Source: Alistipes onderdonkii (GTDB lineage Bacteria; Bacteroidota; Bacteroidia; Bacteroidales; Rikenellaceae). Taken from it: a stretch of 64,000 nt of DNA. Made by a program: the position numbers and the translations under genes. A model generated the notes under the pieces. The model saw only the letters and a list, made by a program, of their open reading frames with translations, made no database searches and was not told the DNA's origin. Every line of letters begins with the position of its first letter. Position 1 is the first letter of the stretch. Below are positions 8,899-17,979 of the stretch, piece by piece. Location: NCBI RefSeq assembly GCF_025145285.1, contig NZ_CP102251.1, forward strand, positions 682,001 through 746,000, in the 5' to 3' direction.

Positions 8899-8975
8899 CA
8901 AAGGCAGGAACCGAACCTGCAACACCCATAAAATCGGAATTTATTGTTATTTTTACGACACAAAACACCGGCGGC

Positions 8976-10262
8976 ATGGACAAAATATGGACTTCGGCCA
9001 AAGTCAAAATCAGGAACCGGCTGGACTTTATCCGTTACGGCCAGCGAATCGGCTACATCAATATCGTCGCGATCGTCATAGACCTCGCCATTCTGCTCTA
9101 TTCGGCCATCGACTACCAAACGCTGATGCAAACCGGCAACCTGTTCCTTTTCCTGTTCCTGGTCTTTACGACCCTTATCTGGCAGACGGTCTGTTTCGTA
9201 AAGGATTTCTACGCCTACACGCATAAGACGGCGTACTACAACCTCCAAGACATCTACCGGCACAAGACTCCGGAGGCAGCCGACGAGTTGGACGAGATTT
9301 ATACCGCCGCCCCGATCGCCTTTCCGGGCACCGTATTGCTGCACGGCGACAACATAGACCGCTTATTGCAGGGAGACCGTCCCATCCATGCGATACTATG
9401 CACCGACAAGGAAAAGCGGGTGTTGAAATACATAAAGAATTACCGGGACATCCTGCTGCCGTTCCTCAATGGCAAATGGCACGAAATGAAAAACAGGAAT
9501 GGCAGTTTTTACAACGAGCGCAAACTGTGCATGGCATCCGAATTCGGGGAAAGCGGCGGCCAATGGTACGTCCGGGTATGCAAAGGCTGTTACTACAACT
9601 CCTACCTGACGAACGTAATCTATGCGAAAAAACTCTCCCACCAAAGCGGTTGGGGCATGACCCCTCCCGCAAACATTGCCAACTACCCGGTACGCCGGCT
9701 CGAAAAATCGGTCATGAGCGACCACATCGGCATTTCGACACTGGCCGTCACAACCGACGGATATGTCATTATCCTCCACCAGAACGACAAGGCCCTCACT
9801 TCGACAGACCGCCTGACACCTTCGGGATCGGGATCGGTCGACTTCAGCGATTTGCGTCCGGACTCCGATTTCAGGGAGACGTTGAAAGCCGCAGCCGAGA
9901 GGGAGCTGCGCGAAGAAACCAACCTCCCGGCAGGCCAGATCGGACACACGGAGGTCATCGGCTTTTACCGCGACCTGGGGCGCGGCGGGAAACCCGAATT
10001 CTGCTGCCTGACCCGGCTAAATGCCAGCTCGTTCGAAATAGCCGAGCTGGAACCCAGCTGCGAGGAACAGCGGGACGATTTCGAAACCTACCAGATACTG
10101 GGGGAAACGGGAGAATTGGACGGAAAAGATTTCGGGCGGTTTTCGGACATGGCGCTCAACCTCTCGCCCGGATGCGAAGAAGAGCACCCCTCATTGGCGC
10201 TCTACATGTGCTACATCATGCTTTGCCGCTATTTCGGCAAGGAAATCCCCGTACGCAATTAA
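8976..10262 (+). CDS. Membrane-anchored protein with C-terminal Nudix domain
   Basis: A 428-aa protein. The N-terminal part has two hydrophobic segments (about residues 27-45 and 55-75), so the protein is membrane-linked. A middle region is of unknown family. The C-terminal part has a Nudix box, AAERELREETNLP, placed after a strand/loop region with VTTDGYVIILHQ. Nudix enzymes hydrolyse nucleoside diphosphates linked to another group; the substrate is unknown. The Gly of the canonical box (GX5EX7REUXEEXGU) is not clearly present. It stands alone between terminators. Confidence 0.65.
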   Translation: MDKIWTSAKVKIRNRLDFIRYGQRIGYINIVAIVIDLAILLYSAIDYQTLMQTGNLFLFLFLVFTTLIWQTVCFVKDFYAYTHKTAYYNLQDIYRHKTPEAADELDEIYTAAPIAFPGTVLLHGDNIDRLLQGDRPIHAILCTDKEKRVLKYIKNYRDILLPFLNGKWHEMKNRNGSFYNERKLCMASEFGESGGQWYVRVCKGCYYNSYLTNVIYAKKLSHQSGWGMTPPANIANYPVRRLEKSVMSDHIGISTLAVTTDGYVIILHQNDKALTSTDRLTPSGSGSVDFSDLRPDSDFRETLKAAAERELREETNLPAGQIGHTEVIGFYRDLGRGGKPEFCCLTRLNASSFEIAELEPSCEEQRDDFETYQILGETGELDGKDFGRFSDMALNLSPGCEEEHPSLALYMCYIMLCRYFGKEIPVRN

Positions 10263-10270
10263 AGCACAGC

Positions 10271-11170
10271 TCAATGGCCGGCACGGGAGAAAAGCCCCCG
10301 GCTGATCTCGTAACGCATACGAATCAGCCACAATGATTTACGGGGGGACATCGTCAGCGAAAGCAACAGCGTAGCCGCCCATTTCATACATTCCAGCACA
10401 ACGGCTTTCGGATAACGGCGGTAGATGCCCGCCCGCAGGCGCTGGCTCACGCCGACGTTGTAGCAAAGGCGGCGGAAATAGTCCTCGGTGAGTTTCCCGG
10501 GCGGGATAATATGCCACATGACGGCATTGGGGACATACCAGCATGTCTCGCCGCCGCGCATCATGCGTTCGAAGAAATCGTTTTCCTCGCCACCGATCAG
10601 CATCCGTCCCACACGCCCCAGCGAGGGGTCGAACCCGCCGTATCGGGCGGTTGCGGAGCGGCGGAAAGCCATGTTGCCTCCCCCGGGAACACGTCCGGCA
10701 GGAAAAGGCCGTACGGCATGGCCGAAATCCATCGGGTTGGCGACAGGCAGTTCGGTATATTTCGACATCCACGCCGGACGTCCCGAGACATACTCGGCAA
10801 TGATGCGCCCCCCGGCCACGACGGCATCGGGATGTGCATCGAAGAATTCGACATACGCCCGGATAAACCCCGCATTGATACGTTCGTCGTCGTCGATGAA
10901 GGCCATGTAGGGCGCCGAAGTTTCCGCGATCCCCCGGTTGCGGGCATAGGAAACCCCCGGGCCGGTCTCGGTCACCATGCGCAGGTTGAGCGCCGGATAC
11001 CGTGCCGCGAAGGCCGCGAACCGGGCGGGCGTATCGTCCGTCGAATTGTTGTTCACCACCACGCACTCCCACTCCCCGGCGGGCATGTCCTGCCGCACGA
11101 CGGATTCGAGCGCCGCGAGAAACTGCCCGGCACGATTATGCGTCGGGATTATGAGCGAGAGGCGGATCAT
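10271..11170 (-). CDS. Family 2 glycosyltransferase
   Basis: A 299-aa GT-A fold enzyme. The N terminus LSLIIPTHNRAGQFLAALES and VVNNNSTDDT form the nucleotide-sugar site, and FIDDDERI carries the DXD-like metal site. GGEENDFFERM matches the catalytic ED motif of GT2 enzymes. A hydrophobic C-terminal helix may contact the membrane. The much longer reading frame upstream is antisense to dsbD, so the start is ATG 11170. It diverges from dsbD. Acceptor and donor are unknown. Confidence 0.9.
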   Translation of the reverse strand: MIRLSLIIPTHNRAGQFLAALESVVRQDMPAGEWECVVVNNNSTDDTPARFAAFAARYPALNLRMVTETGPGVSYARNRGIAETSAPYMAFIDDDERINAGFIRAYVEFFDAHPDAVVAGGRIIAEYVSGRPAWMSKYTELPVANPMDFGHAVRPFPAGRVPGGGNMAFRRSATARYGGFDPSLGRVGRMLIGGEENDFFERMMRGGETCWYVPNAVMWHIIPPGKLTEDYFRRLCYNVGVSQRLRAGIYRRYPKAVVLECMKWAATLLLSLTMSPRKSLWLIRMRYEISRGLFSRAGH

Positions 11171-11205
11171 CGTGCGAATGTAGCAATTTATCCGTAAAAA
11201 ACCGT

Positions 11206-11213
11206 TATATTTG
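11206..11213 (+). promoter_or_regulatory. Probable -7 box of dsbD
   Basis: TATATTTG 23 bp before the dsbD ATG matches the Bacteroidota -7 consensus. No good -33 box stands 19 bp upstream. Confidence 0.55.
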
Positions 11214-11236
11214 CACAAATTATAAGCGATACGACT

Positions 11237-13318
11237 ATGCACAATCTGTTTCGTACCCTTTTGCTGCCCATAGCGGCCCTGTTTGCCGTGACGGCGGTCT
11301 CGGCGCAAAACGTAAGCTGGAAAAGCACCGTGGAGCACCTCGACGGCGACATGTACCGGATCGTACTCGAAGCCTCGATCCCCGCGCCTTACCATATGTA
11401 TGACATGGGGCCCTATGAAGGCGGGCCCAATGCCACGACGATCACCTTCACCGCGGGTGCCGGGGCTACGCTTGAGGGCGGCGTAGAGCAACTCTCCACT
11501 CCCGAGCGCCACTACGACAAGACCTTCGAGATGGAGATCGGCACCTTTGCCGGCAAGGCGCTCTTCGCCCAGCGGGTGAAGCTCGCGGCCGAAAAGGCCG
11601 CCGTCACGGCCCAGCTGGAGTGGATGATCTGCGACGACACGAGCTGCATGCCGCCCGAGGATACGGAAATGACGATCGACCTGACGGCACAGGCCGGCGC
11701 AGCGACGGCATCGGCCGCCACGCCGCAGGATACGGCCCCAGCCGGGACTGCGGACAAGGCCGCCGTTGCGGAAGCCCCGGACAATGCCGGCGGAGGCTCG
11801 GCACAGGCCGCAGCGGAACCTGCGCAGAAAGACGCCGCAGGCGGAGGCTCGCTGTGGGCGTTGATCATCGAGGCGATCCTGTGGGGTTTCGCAGCCTTGC
11901 TGACCCCCTGCGTATTCCCCATGGTGCCGATGACCGTATCGTTCTTCATGAAAAGCTCCGGCAGCCCCGCGATGGGACGTTTCCGCGCCGGCATGTACGG
12001 GTTCTTCATCGTCGCGCTCTACACGCTGCCGATAGCCGCGATCATCGTCATCACACGCATCGTCGGGGGCGATGCCGTGACGGCCGACATCTTCAACTGG
12101 CTGGCGACGCACTGGCTGCCCAATATTCTTTTCTTCCTCGTATTCATGGTATTCGCCGCATCGTTCTTCGGGGCGTTCGAAATTACCATGCCCTCCTGGA
12201 TGGTCAACAAAACCGACAGCAAAGCCGACTCGAAAGGTCTGGCCGGCATCTTCTTCATGGCCCTGACCCTCGTGCTGGTATCCTTCTCCTGCACGGGCCC
12301 GATCGTAGGTTCGGTGCTTATCAAATCGACGTCGGGCGAATTCTGGAGCCCGATCGTCACCATGCTGGCGTTTTCCGTCGCCTTCGCGCTTCCCTTCACC
12401 GTCTTCGCCTTCTTCCCGTCGATGCTCAAGAAGCTGCCCAAAAGCGGCGGATGGCTCAACTCGGTGAAGGTCGTACTGGGATTCATCGAGGTGGCGCTCG
12501 GCATGAAGTTCCTCTCGGTCGCCGACCAGACCTACCACTGGGGGCTGCTCGACCGCGAGATATACCTCGCCGTATGGATCGTGACCTTCTCGCTCCTGGG
12601 GCTCTATCTGCTGGGAAAAATCAAATTTGCGCATGACAGCGATACGCCCTATCTGGGCGTAGGCCGCCTGGCACTGGCCATCGTCATCTTCTCGTTCGTC
12701 GTATACCTGATCCCCGGCATGTGGGGCGCCCCGCTCAAAGGCCTCTCGGGCTACCTGCCGCCGCTGCATACGCAGGATTTCGTGATCGGGAAGGAAGCGC
12801 AGGCCCCTTCGGGCACAGAAGCACGCATGCTGCTGACCGTCGAGGGACAGAAACCCAAGCACAGCGATTTCCTGCACCTGCCCCACGGCCTCGAAGGATT
12901 CTTCGACCTGAAAGAAGCCGAGGCCTATGCCGCTAAGGTCGGCAAACCGCTCTTCATCGACTTCACGGGTCACGGATGCGTCAACTGCCGCGAAATGGAA
13001 GCCCGCGTATGGGCAGACCCGCAGGTGCTCGACATCCTGCGCAACGACTACGTGATCGTGGCGCTCTACTCCGACGACAAGAAAGTGCTTCCCGAAAGCG
13101 ACTGGGTAACGACCGACGCGGGAAAGGTGCTTAAAAGCCTCGGCAAGATAAACTCGTATTACGCCCTGAAAACCTACGGGGTAAATGCCCAGCCTTACTA
13201 CGTGCTCCAGGGACGGAACGGGAAACAACTCGTGCCGCCCCGCGGATACGACCTCAACATCGACAATTTCGTGGGATTCCTCAAGAGCGGCGTCGAAGCC
13301 TACAACGCCCAAAAATAA
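11237..13318 (+). CDS. dsbD: Thiol:disulfide interchange protein DsbD-like
   Basis: A 693-aa protein with three parts: a signal peptide (cleavage near VSAQ) and an N-terminal periplasmic domain, an Ala/Gly-rich linker and a DsbD-type membrane domain with about eight helices (including LLTPCVFPMVPMTVSF and SFSCTGPIVGS), and a C-terminal thioredoxin domain with DFTGHGCVNCREME, whose CVNC is the redox pair near residue 580. It moves electrons from cytoplasmic thioredoxin to periplasmic thiol partners. All three cysteine sites expected of DsbD appear present. Confidence 0.9.
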   Translation: MHNLFRTLLLPIAALFAVTAVSAQNVSWKSTVEHLDGDMYRIVLEASIPAPYHMYDMGPYEGGPNATTITFTAGAGATLEGGVEQLSTPERHYDKTFEMEIGTFAGKALFAQRVKLAAEKAAVTAQLEWMICDDTSCMPPEDTEMTIDLTAQAGAATASAATPQDTAPAGTADKAAVAEAPDNAGGGSAQAAAEPAQKDAAGGGSLWALIIEAILWGFAALLTPCVFPMVPMTVSFFMKSSGSPAMGRFRAGMYGFFIVALYTLPIAAIIVITRIVGGDAVTADIFNWLATHWLPNILFFLVFMVFAASFFGAFEITMPSWMVNKTDSKADSKGLAGIFFMALTLVLVSFSCTGPIVGSVLIKSTSGEFWSPIVTMLAFSVAFALPFTVFAFFPSMLKKLPKSGGWLNSVKVVLGFIEVALGMKFLSVADQTYHWGLLDREIYLAVWIVTFSLLGLYLLGKIKFAHDSDTPYLGVGRLALAIVIFSFVVYLIPGMWGAPLKGLSGYLPPLHTQDFVIGKEAQAPSGTEARMLLTVEGQKPKHSDFLHLPHGLEGFFDLKEAEAYAAKVGKPLFIDFTGHGCVNCREMEARVWADPQVLDILRNDYVIVALYSDDKKVLPESDWVTTDAGKVLKSLGKINSYYALKTYGVNAQPYYVLQGRNGKQLVPPRGYDLNIDNFVGFLKSGVEAYNAQK

Positions 13319-13354
13319 GGGCTGCGACGACAAAAAACAAGCACTGCGACAGCA

Positions 13355-13388
13355 AAAAAGCCTGCGACTTTCCGGTCGCAGGCTTTTT
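13355..13388. terminator. Bidirectional terminator between dsbD and cysteine synthase
   Basis: A perfect stem (AAAAAGCCTGCGAC with GTCGCAGGCTTTTT) has a 6-nt loop, A-rich on one side and T-rich on the other. It lies between convergent genes and can serve both. Confidence 0.9.
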
Positions 13389-13407
13389 CACATCCATCGT
13401 CCGCACA

Positions 13408-14313
13408 TCAGTCCGCGAACTCGTCGAACATCGTCGTACTCAGGTATTTCTCGGCACGGTCGGGGAAAACCACCACGATATTGCCCCGTTCGATGCGCTG
13501 CGCAGTGCGCACGGCCGCCAGCATCGCGGCGCCGCTGCTCATGCCGGCGAAGATCGCCTCCCTGGCAATGATCTCCCGCGCCATGGCGATCGCCTCTTCG
13601 CTCTCGACCATCTCCTGCATGTCGATCTGCGAAGGATCGTAAATGTCCGGGACGATAGCCTCCTCCATATTCTTCAATCCCTGGATATAATGGCCCCGTA
13701 TGGGTTGCGCGCAGACGACCCTGATGTCGGGCTTCATCACCTTCAGGAACCGCGAAAGCCCCATCAGCGTCCCCGACGTACCGATCGCACAGACCAGGTA
13801 GTCGATCCTGCCGCCTGTCTGCTGCCATATTTCCAGTGCCGTAGACTGGTAATGCGCCAGGTAATTGCCCGCATTGGCAAACTGGTCGGGCATGAAATAT
13901 TTGTCGGGGTCGCCGGCCACCTTGCTGCGGGCCAGGCGGATCGCCCCGTCGGTTCCCTCCTCGGCGGGCGTAAGGATCACCTTCGCACCATAGGAACGAA
14001 TTATTTTACGCCGCTCGACCGACACGGCGCTGCTCATCACGATCTCCACGGGATATCCCTTGACGATGCCAACGATGGCCAGGCCGATGCCCGTATTGCC
14101 CGACGTCGGTTCGATGATCGTCTTGCCGGGCGTGAGGCGCCCGTCCTGTTCGGCCTCCTCAATCATCCGGAGCGCAATGCGGTCTTTGATGCTGCCCGTG
14201 GGGTTGAAACCTTCGAGTTTCGCATAGATATTGACGTTCGGGTTGGGGCAAAGCCGGTTGATCCGCACCATCGGGGTTCCCCCGATAGTACCCAAAATAT
14301 TCTTTTTTACCAT
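13408..14313 (-). CDS. cysK: Cysteine synthase (O-acetylserine sulfhydrylase)
   Basis: A 301-aa PLP enzyme that makes cysteine from O-acetylserine and sulfide. The PLP lysine is K43 in NPTGSIKDR, and PTSGNTG (69-75) is the substrate loop. GTSGTLMGLSRFL binds PLP phosphate. Length fits the family. Whether it is the CysK or CysM type is not certain. It diverges from the small Cys-containing ORF region, and the 150 bp upstream of its start hold only AT-rich promoter-like sequence. Confidence 0.92.
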   Translation of the reverse strand: MVKKNILGTIGGTPMVRINRLCPNPNVNIYAKLEGFNPTGSIKDRIALRMIEEAEQDGRLTPGKTIIEPTSGNTGIGLAIVGIVKGYPVEIVMSSAVSVERRKIIRSYGAKVILTPAEEGTDGAIRLARSKVAGDPDKYFMPDQFANAGNYLAHYQSTALEIWQQTGGRIDYLVCAIGTSGTLMGLSRFLKVMKPDIRVVCAQPIRGHYIQGLKNMEEAIVPDIYDPSQIDMQEMVESEEAIAMAREIIAREAIFAGMSSGAAMLAAVRTAQRIERGNIVVVFPDRAEKYLSTTMFDEFAD

Positions 14314-14460
14314 AAATCGACCTAATTAACCGCGTAAAGATAATCATTTCCCCGGAATAGCGGCAATCCGCCCGCCCGATTCCGCGCCGTACGGTCGCCC
14401 CAGAACGCAGGGGTGCCCGCACAATCGTTGTGCAGGCACCCCAGTCCTCATCGGGAACGG

Positions 14461-14640
14461 TTATTTTTCCGGCTTCCCGTGTTCGTCGAAAGCGGCCTTG
14501 ACCTCGGCCTCCTTCTTTGCACGCTGCTTGGTATCGGGGGCTTCGCCCTCCTTGACCAGCTCATTCACTTTACGTTCGAAATTCTGCTCGCAGGGCGTGC
14601 AGGTCGTCTCTTTGTTTTCCATAGGTACGAATTTTGGCAT
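14461..14640 (-). CDS. Small CxxC-containing hypothetical protein
   Basis: A 59-aa (or, from ATG 14622, 53-aa) highly charged protein with CTPC near its start and a Lys/Glu-rich helix afterwards. I use ATG 14640 but the second Met (MENKETTC) is equally plausible. No family is recognised. A hairpin at 14410-14442 lies 20 bp downstream but has no T tract. The gene diverges from the secreted protein at 14729. Confidence 0.55.
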   Translation of the reverse strand: MPKFVPMENKETTCTPCEQNFERKVNELVKEGEAPDTKQRAKKEAEVKAAFDEHGKPEK

Positions 14641-14699
14641 ATTACGTACGTTTCCCTGCAAAATGCACACCGAAGTTGCCTCGGTTCGCATCTGCCGAT

Positions 14700-14707
14700 T
14701 ATATTTG
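14700..14707 (+). promoter_or_regulatory. Probable -7 box of the secreted protein at 14729
   Basis: TATATTTG 22 bp before the ATG. GTTG at 14675-14678 is a weak -33 candidate with a 21-bp spacer. Confidence 0.5.
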
Positions 14708-14728
14708 TATACCCGAAACAAAATAATC

Positions 14729-16381
14729 ATGAAAACCTGCAAACTACTCCTGCTCGCACTTTGCTGCGGATGCGTCTCCGCATCCGCAGCCGGCAAGGCC
14801 GGCTCCGAGGCCCCCCGCATCGTCAACATCGTCAACTTCATCCGCAATATCGAACCGCGCAGCGAAGAGATCACCGAAACGGTACTCTACGAAACCGTCG
14901 CACGGCAGGCGGCACAGCTCGCCGAATACGGGCTCCCGGCCACGTTCCTGCTGCAATACGACGCGCTGATCAATCCCCGCTACCGGCAACTGCTGACACA
15001 GGACGTCTATCCCGGCACCGAGGTGGGCGGCTGGTGGGAGATCACGCAGCCCCACGTGGAAGCCGCAGGGCTCAAGTGGCGCGGCCGCTACCCGTGGGAC
15101 TGGCATGCCGACGTGGGCTTCGCAACGGGGTACACACCCGAAGAACGCCGCAAACTGGTGGACGTCTACATGGAAAAATTCAAAGAGGTATTCGGCAAAT
15201 ACCCGACGGCCATCGGGTCATGGTTCATCGACGCCTATACGCTCGGGTACATGTACGACAAATACGGCATCGTCGCTTCGTGCAACTGCAAAGACCAGAT
15301 AGGTACCGACGGCTACACGCTGTGGGGCGGCTACTGGAACCAGGCTTATTATCCCAGCCGGGTCAATGCCTACATGCCTGCTCAGACCCGCGAGGGACAG
15401 ATCCCCGTCCCCGTATTCCGCATGCTGGGCAGCGACCCGATCTACCAGTACGACAACTGCGTGGGCGGAGCCTTGCAGGGGGTGATTTCGCTGGAACCCG
15501 TCTACGGCGACAGCGGCGGCAGCCGCCAGTGGGTCGAGTGGTTCTTCCGGTCGATGTTCGAAGAACCCTGCCTCGCATTCGCCTACACGCAGGCCGGGCA
15601 GGAAAACTCCTTCACCTGGGGCAGCATGGAGAAGGGGCTCGACATCCAGATCCCGCTGCTGGCAAACCGTTTCCGCAAGGGCGAAATCCGTGTGGAGACG
15701 CTCACCCGGTCGGGCGAATGGTTCCGGGAGAATTTCCCGGTAACGCCCCCGACGGCCGTCACGGCACTGACCGACTACCGTGAAAAGGATCGTAAAACCG
15801 TATGGTACAACAGCCGTTACTACCGCACCAACCTGCTATGGGAGGGGGGCGCATTGTGCATCCGCGACATCCACATGTTCGATCAGCGGATGGAGTCGGA
15901 CTACTACCGCAAAGCCGGCACCACCAACCAGTGCGTCTACACGACGCTGCCCGTCGTGGACGGCTGCATGTGGAGCACACGGGAGAAGCTGGCCGGGCTG
16001 CGGGTCATGCGGCGCACTGCCGACGGAAGTCTGGCCCAAGCGCAGGGCGGCACCCCCGCCGTAACGGAAAAGGGCAAAGGCAAATTACTCGTGGAGTGGC
16101 CGATGGACGACGGACGGCAGCTCACGATACTGCTTTCGGAAGAAGGGATGGAGATCGCCGTCCCCGGCAAAGGCCCCGACTGGATGCTGGAGCTGACCGC
16201 AGCACCCGGTGCAGCGTTGCCGTTCACGGCGTTCGGGGCAAGGCGGATCGCCGCAGTCCAAAAAGGGTTCGCCTACGCATTCGATTGCACGAAGGGCACC
16301 ATTGCGACCGACGGCACCTCCGCGGAAAGCATATTCGTCCTGCATCCTTCAAACGGAAAGATCTCGCTGAAATTCAAATAA
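14729..16381 (+). CDS. Secreted DUF3863-like / polysaccharide-deacetylase-fold protein
   Basis: A 550-aa exported protein with a Cys-rich signal peptide (MKTCKLLLLALCCGCVSASA). The body, with NIEPRSEEITETV, LPATFLLQYDALI, PWDWHADVGFATGYT and WFIDAYTLGYMYDKYG, resembles the NodB/GH57-like barrel found in Bacteroidota DUF3863 proteins. The repeated WHAD/GSWFID acidic motifs could be catalytic but I cannot assign residues. The cysteine cluster might also make it a lipoprotein. It probably acts on a glycan in the periplasm or at the surface; this is inference. Confidence 0.65.
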   Translation: MKTCKLLLLALCCGCVSASAAGKAGSEAPRIVNIVNFIRNIEPRSEEITETVLYETVARQAAQLAEYGLPATFLLQYDALINPRYRQLLTQDVYPGTEVGGWWEITQPHVEAAGLKWRGRYPWDWHADVGFATGYTPEERRKLVDVYMEKFKEVFGKYPTAIGSWFIDAYTLGYMYDKYGIVASCNCKDQIGTDGYTLWGGYWNQAYYPSRVNAYMPAQTREGQIPVPVFRMLGSDPIYQYDNCVGGALQGVISLEPVYGDSGGSRQWVEWFFRSMFEEPCLAFAYTQAGQENSFTWGSMEKGLDIQIPLLANRFRKGEIRVETLTRSGEWFRENFPVTPPTAVTALTDYREKDRKTVWYNSRYYRTNLLWEGGALCIRDIHMFDQRMESDYYRKAGTTNQCVYTTLPVVDGCMWSTREKLAGLRVMRRTADGSLAQAQGGTPAVTEKGKGKLLVEWPMDDGRQLTILLSEEGMEIAVPGKGPDWMLELTAAPGAALPFTAFGARRIAAVQKGFAYAFDCTKGTIATDGTSAESIFVLHPSNGKISLKFK

Positions 16382-16531
16382 CGACGCAACGGTTTCACCA
16401 GCCGGCGGCCTGCCTCGGGATCGGGACGGGCCGCCGGTGTTTAAAACCGTTCCGGGAATGCGGTATTCCCGCAAATTTTCGTTAGCTTTACGACATGGGA
16501 GCCGTCGCTAACCGACGTCGTCCGCACAATC

Positions 16532-17032
16532 ATGAAAGTATACAAATCGCCTCTCCCGGAAAATTCGCGGATCATCCGCTACCCCGACGCCAATTATCGC
16601 GACTGCTTCCGCTGCCGCCTGCAAAATCCGGGGAAAGTATCCCCGAATCAGGTGATGGCGGCATTCTGGACGACCAGCCCGGCATGGCTGAAGTTTCTCT
16701 TCCGGCTGCGCGACCTGCTGGTCAGGCCCTTCGGGCTGAAAACCGGGGAGGGACCCAGCCGGGAAAAACTGGAAGAAGCCCTCGATAACGGCGAGAGCTA
16801 CGGTTTCATGTCCCTCGCCGAAAGGACGGCCGACGAAACGATCGTCGCCCTGGACGACAAACACCTGGTGGCCTACATGTCCATCTACATCGAAGGCGGC
16901 CAAGTCTTCGCGAGCACGGTCGTGAGATACCACAACAAACTGGGAGTGGTCTATTTCAACCTCATCCGTCCGTTCCACGTCCTCGTCGTGAAAAACCTTT
17001 TCAAACAGATGATGCGCGAACGCGGATTCTGA
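16532..17032 (+). CDS. DUF2867 domain protein
   Basis: A 166-aa cytoplasmic protein. The order of motifs, YRDCFRCRL near the N terminus, then AFWTTSPAWLKFLFRLRDLLVRPFGLK, matches DUF2867, found alone or fused to oxidoreductases; function is unknown. No signal peptide is seen. It is followed 40 bp later by the repeat protein. Confidence 0.75.
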   Translation: MKVYKSPLPENSRIIRYPDANYRDCFRCRLQNPGKVSPNQVMAAFWTTSPAWLKFLFRLRDLLVRPFGLKTGEGPSREKLEEALDNGESYGFMSLAERTADETIVALDDKHLVAYMSIYIEGGQVFASTVVRYHNKLGVVYFNLIRPFHVLVVKNLFKQMMRERGF

Positions 17033-17072
17033 CACGGAGTTATTCCCGCGTTACCCGTAAACACCGCCGGCC

Positions 17073-17588
17073 ATGAAACCGAATGCCATATTACTCGGAA
17101 TACTGCTATTCCTGTCGCCGGCCGCCCTCGGAAATAACGCAGGCGACGATACGGATGCGCTGCTGATCGCCGCCACATATATCGGCGACGGGAACGGGAC
17201 AATCTACCGCGGATACGGCACCAACCCGCTGGATGCAATATATACGTTCAAAAACGGCAGAATCTATAAAGGCGACGGCAGGTTCACTCTGTCGCTCGAC
17301 GCCCTGTATACGATAAGGGACGGGAGGATTTTCGAAGGCAACAACACCTGGCCCTACGATGCCGCATACTCCATCGAAGGCGAGCGGATATACCGGGGCA
17401 ACGCCACGTTCGCCTCGTGGTTCGACGTATTGTTTACGGTAAGGGACGGACAGTTTTACAAAGGGGACAGTTCGTTCATCCTCGACATAGCCTACACCGT
17501 CAGGGACGGCCGGGTTTACGAAGGTCGCGGGGAGTTCGCAAATACGCTATTCGATGTGCTGTATACGATCGAATACGGGGGTTATTAA
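17073..17588 (+). CDS. Secreted protein with tandem YTxxxGRxYxG repeats
   Basis: A 171-aa exported protein with a signal peptide (residues 1-20, SPAALG). The mature part is made of five to six imperfect units of about 24 aa, with recurring D-x-x-Y-T-x-x-x-G-R-x-Y-x-G (for example DALYTIRDGRIFEG and DVLFTVRDGQFYKG). Such units form beta-hairpin or beta-solenoid structures. No known family is assigned. It is the last chromosomal gene before the prophage. Confidence 0.65.
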   Translation: MKPNAILLGILLFLSPAALGNNAGDDTDALLIAATYIGDGNGTIYRGYGTNPLDAIYTFKNGRIYKGDGRFTLSLDALYTIRDGRIFEGNNTWPYDAAYSIEGERIYRGNATFASWFDVLFTVRDGQFYKGDSSFILDIAYTVRDGRVYEGRGEFANTLFDVLYTIEYGGY

Positions 17589-17855
17589 GCATCGGAGGAA
17601 ATCCCGGGGCAAGTAATTTACAGACCGGGGTCTTAGAATACACCTTTCGTCTGCGGAATACAGTCCACCTCCTTTTAAGGGCCGCAACCGTTTTAAAACC
17701 CACAAATCCCCATGCCCTTGCATCTTCAAGCGTATTCATAAACAAAAGATTTTAGTACAGGCCCATAGTAAATCCGAACAGCCATTGGTTATCAATCAAC
17801 TACATCCAATCCCAAACATAAAAACAGGGGTCGGATTTTTCAATCCGACCCTTTG
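17589..17855. other. Intergenic chromosome/prophage junction
   Basis: No gene is supported in this stretch. It is AT-rich and ends with the hairpin at 17828-17851 followed directly by the left repeat. Confidence 0.6.
17828..17851. terminator. Hairpin next to the left attachment repeat
   Basis: A 9-bp stem (GGGTCGGAT with ATCCGACCC) is followed by TTT. Seen from the minus strand it lies directly after the tRNA-3'-end-like repeat, as a tRNA terminator would. Confidence 0.7.
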
Positions 17856-17870
17856 GTAGCGGGAGGAGGA
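17856..17870. repeat. Left attachment repeat (attL core)
   Basis: GTAGCGGGAGGAGGA is identical to the copy at 62564. On the minus strand it continues a tRNA-3'-end pattern: a TTCAAAT loop, CCTCC, TCCCGCT, A and CCA. On the plus strand AGCGGGA (17858-17864) pairs with TCCCGCT (17886-17892) around an inner 5-bp stem and is followed by six T, so the left end also forms a rightward terminator. Confidence 0.8.
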
Positions 17871-17979
17871 TTTGAAGTATCCTTTTCCCGCTTTTTTGTG
17901 GCCGTGAATATCAACACTTTACATTTTGGTCGGAAGTCACTCGATAGCATTTTTGTCCCGAATCTGTCCCGGAACACAA

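Noticed and set aside
11171..13333. N-terminal extension of the glycosyltransferase to a 1020-aa protein
   Set aside because: The extension is wholly antisense to dsbD and has no protein-like pattern; the true start is ATG 11170.
14410..14442. Intrinsic terminator downstream of the small CxxC gene
   Set aside because: The hairpin is strong but has no T tract in either direction, so it is only noted as a hairpin.
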